Shown: one piece after another, positions 63,667-64,000 of the stretch
Layout of the letters: the number at the start of each line of letters is the position of its first letter
Position numbering within the stretch: the stretch's first letter is position 1
Assembly: GCA_021648465.1 (NCBI GenBank)
Contig: JAKISR010000001.1
Location: 31,095 to 95,094 of the forward strand
Direction of reading: 5' to 3'
DNA from: Sulfurimonas sp.
GTDB taxonomy: Bacteria > Campylobacterota > Campylobacteria > Campylobacterales > Sulfurimonadaceae
Length of the DNA stretch: 64,000 nt
Made by a program: the position numbers and the translations under genes
Notes under the pieces: generated by a model
The model's database searches: none
The model's input: only the letters and a program-made list of their open reading frames with translations
Told to the model about the DNA's origin: nothing

Positions 63667-64000
63667 ATTTGTTCCTTGTATTGTTTAAATCGTGTCATTA
63701 TACAACAAACTACACAAATAGCAGAAAATAGATTAATCCCAAATAATTCCATAACTTTGCCGACACCTCTAAACTTATAAGAAACTCATCTTTTTTTGAA
63801 TCCAGAAGCACCAAATTAGGCTATAAAATCATACTTTACATATTTTTGACTCCATCCTTAGTAAATTTTACACTTTTTGTGCATAATCCATGATTTTTAG
63901 ACAATACTCTCCTGTTATCATAAACTTCTAGGTATCTATTTCTTGGCTTTTTCAGGTTTAGAGTTGTAATCATTCTAAACTCGTTTCATAAGCTTTTTGT
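63667..64000. other. terminal intergenic stretch
   Basis: 334 bases beyond the DUF2780 start. The minus-strand frames are broken every 10-40 codons, and no plus frame is convincing. I see no tRNA, repeat or motif; the nearest part must hold the DUF2780 promoter. Confidence 0.4.

Noticed and set aside
63837..63990. Possible short minus-strand ORF near the window end
   Set aside because: Rechecking the line junction at 63960/63961 showed an in-frame TAG after 12 codons; no coherent product.

Overview
The window is AT-rich DNA from a Campylobacterota (epsilonproteobacterial) genome, most likely a Sulfurimonas-like member. Four things point there. The housekeeping gene orders are typical of the phylum (tsaE-lptB-rpoN, ilvB-ilvH-lpxD, ubiX-coaD-tmk-hisS). 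Spermidine is made by the carboxyspermidine route (speA, CASDH, nspC). The ribB gene carries a degenerate ribA-like tail, and the dapD and adk proteins are of the Campylobacterota type. TTG starts are frequent and many genes overlap by 1-4 bases. Taxonomy is inferred from gene content only.

Layout. 34-5029: cell-wall genes (ddl, an alpha/beta hydrolase, a membrane-anchored murF) running into a TRAP transporter permease pair that has no binding protein here. 5093-8356: a tiny lysine-rich protein, a HIT protein, an M23 endopeptidase and a tetraheme cytochrome. 8660-8893: tRNA-Gln and tRNA-fMet behind a near-perfect sigma-70 promoter. 8988-13890: ribBA and apbE, convergent with a porin, a flavin-binding lipid-side protein and two four-helix membrane proteins. 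Good Fur-box matches lie upstream of the porin. 13965-18476: an RraB/DUF695 protein, the carboxyspermidine genes around an HDOD gene, and a methyltransferase. 18584-19384: a NavAb-like sodium channel. 19505-24863: six overlapping genes resembling the mycobacterial decaprenylphosphoryl-arabinose pathway (UbiA-type DPPR synthase, GtrA, DprE1-like, DprE2-like, GT39 transferase, HAD phosphatase). 24942-33878: DJ-1 protein, second tetraheme cytochrome, rRNA methyltransferase, cysS, a globin-PsiE membrane sensor, dapD, ankyrin protein, HupE-like and DUF6488 metal proteins, and a small HTH/RHH operon. 33930-44624: cinA-like, PNPOx-like, two different adenylate kinases facing each other, aspS, nadK, trpD, tsaE, lptB, rpoN. 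44642-53274: an nhaA remnant, ilvA, a beta-propeller/alpha-helical protein, ilvBH and two tandem lpxD genes. 53284-62532 (minus strand): aspC, cysE, speA, a glutamate-synthase-like protein, hisS, then a scar made of a histidine-kinase fragment, a dead IS3-family element and a truncated second hisS start, followed by tmk and coaD. 62542-64000: ubiX, a mobA relic and a DUF2780 protein.

Two groups look most like coherent little-described systems. The first is the polyprenyl-phospho-arabinose-type operon in a Gram-negative with no mycolyl-arabinogalactan wall. The second is the apparently Fur-controlled porin/flavinylated-protein/paired-membrane-protein locus next to its likely flavin transferase ApbE. 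The 60-63 kb end is a decay zone where remnants of hisS, a histidine kinase, an IS and mobA sit among intact essential genes.
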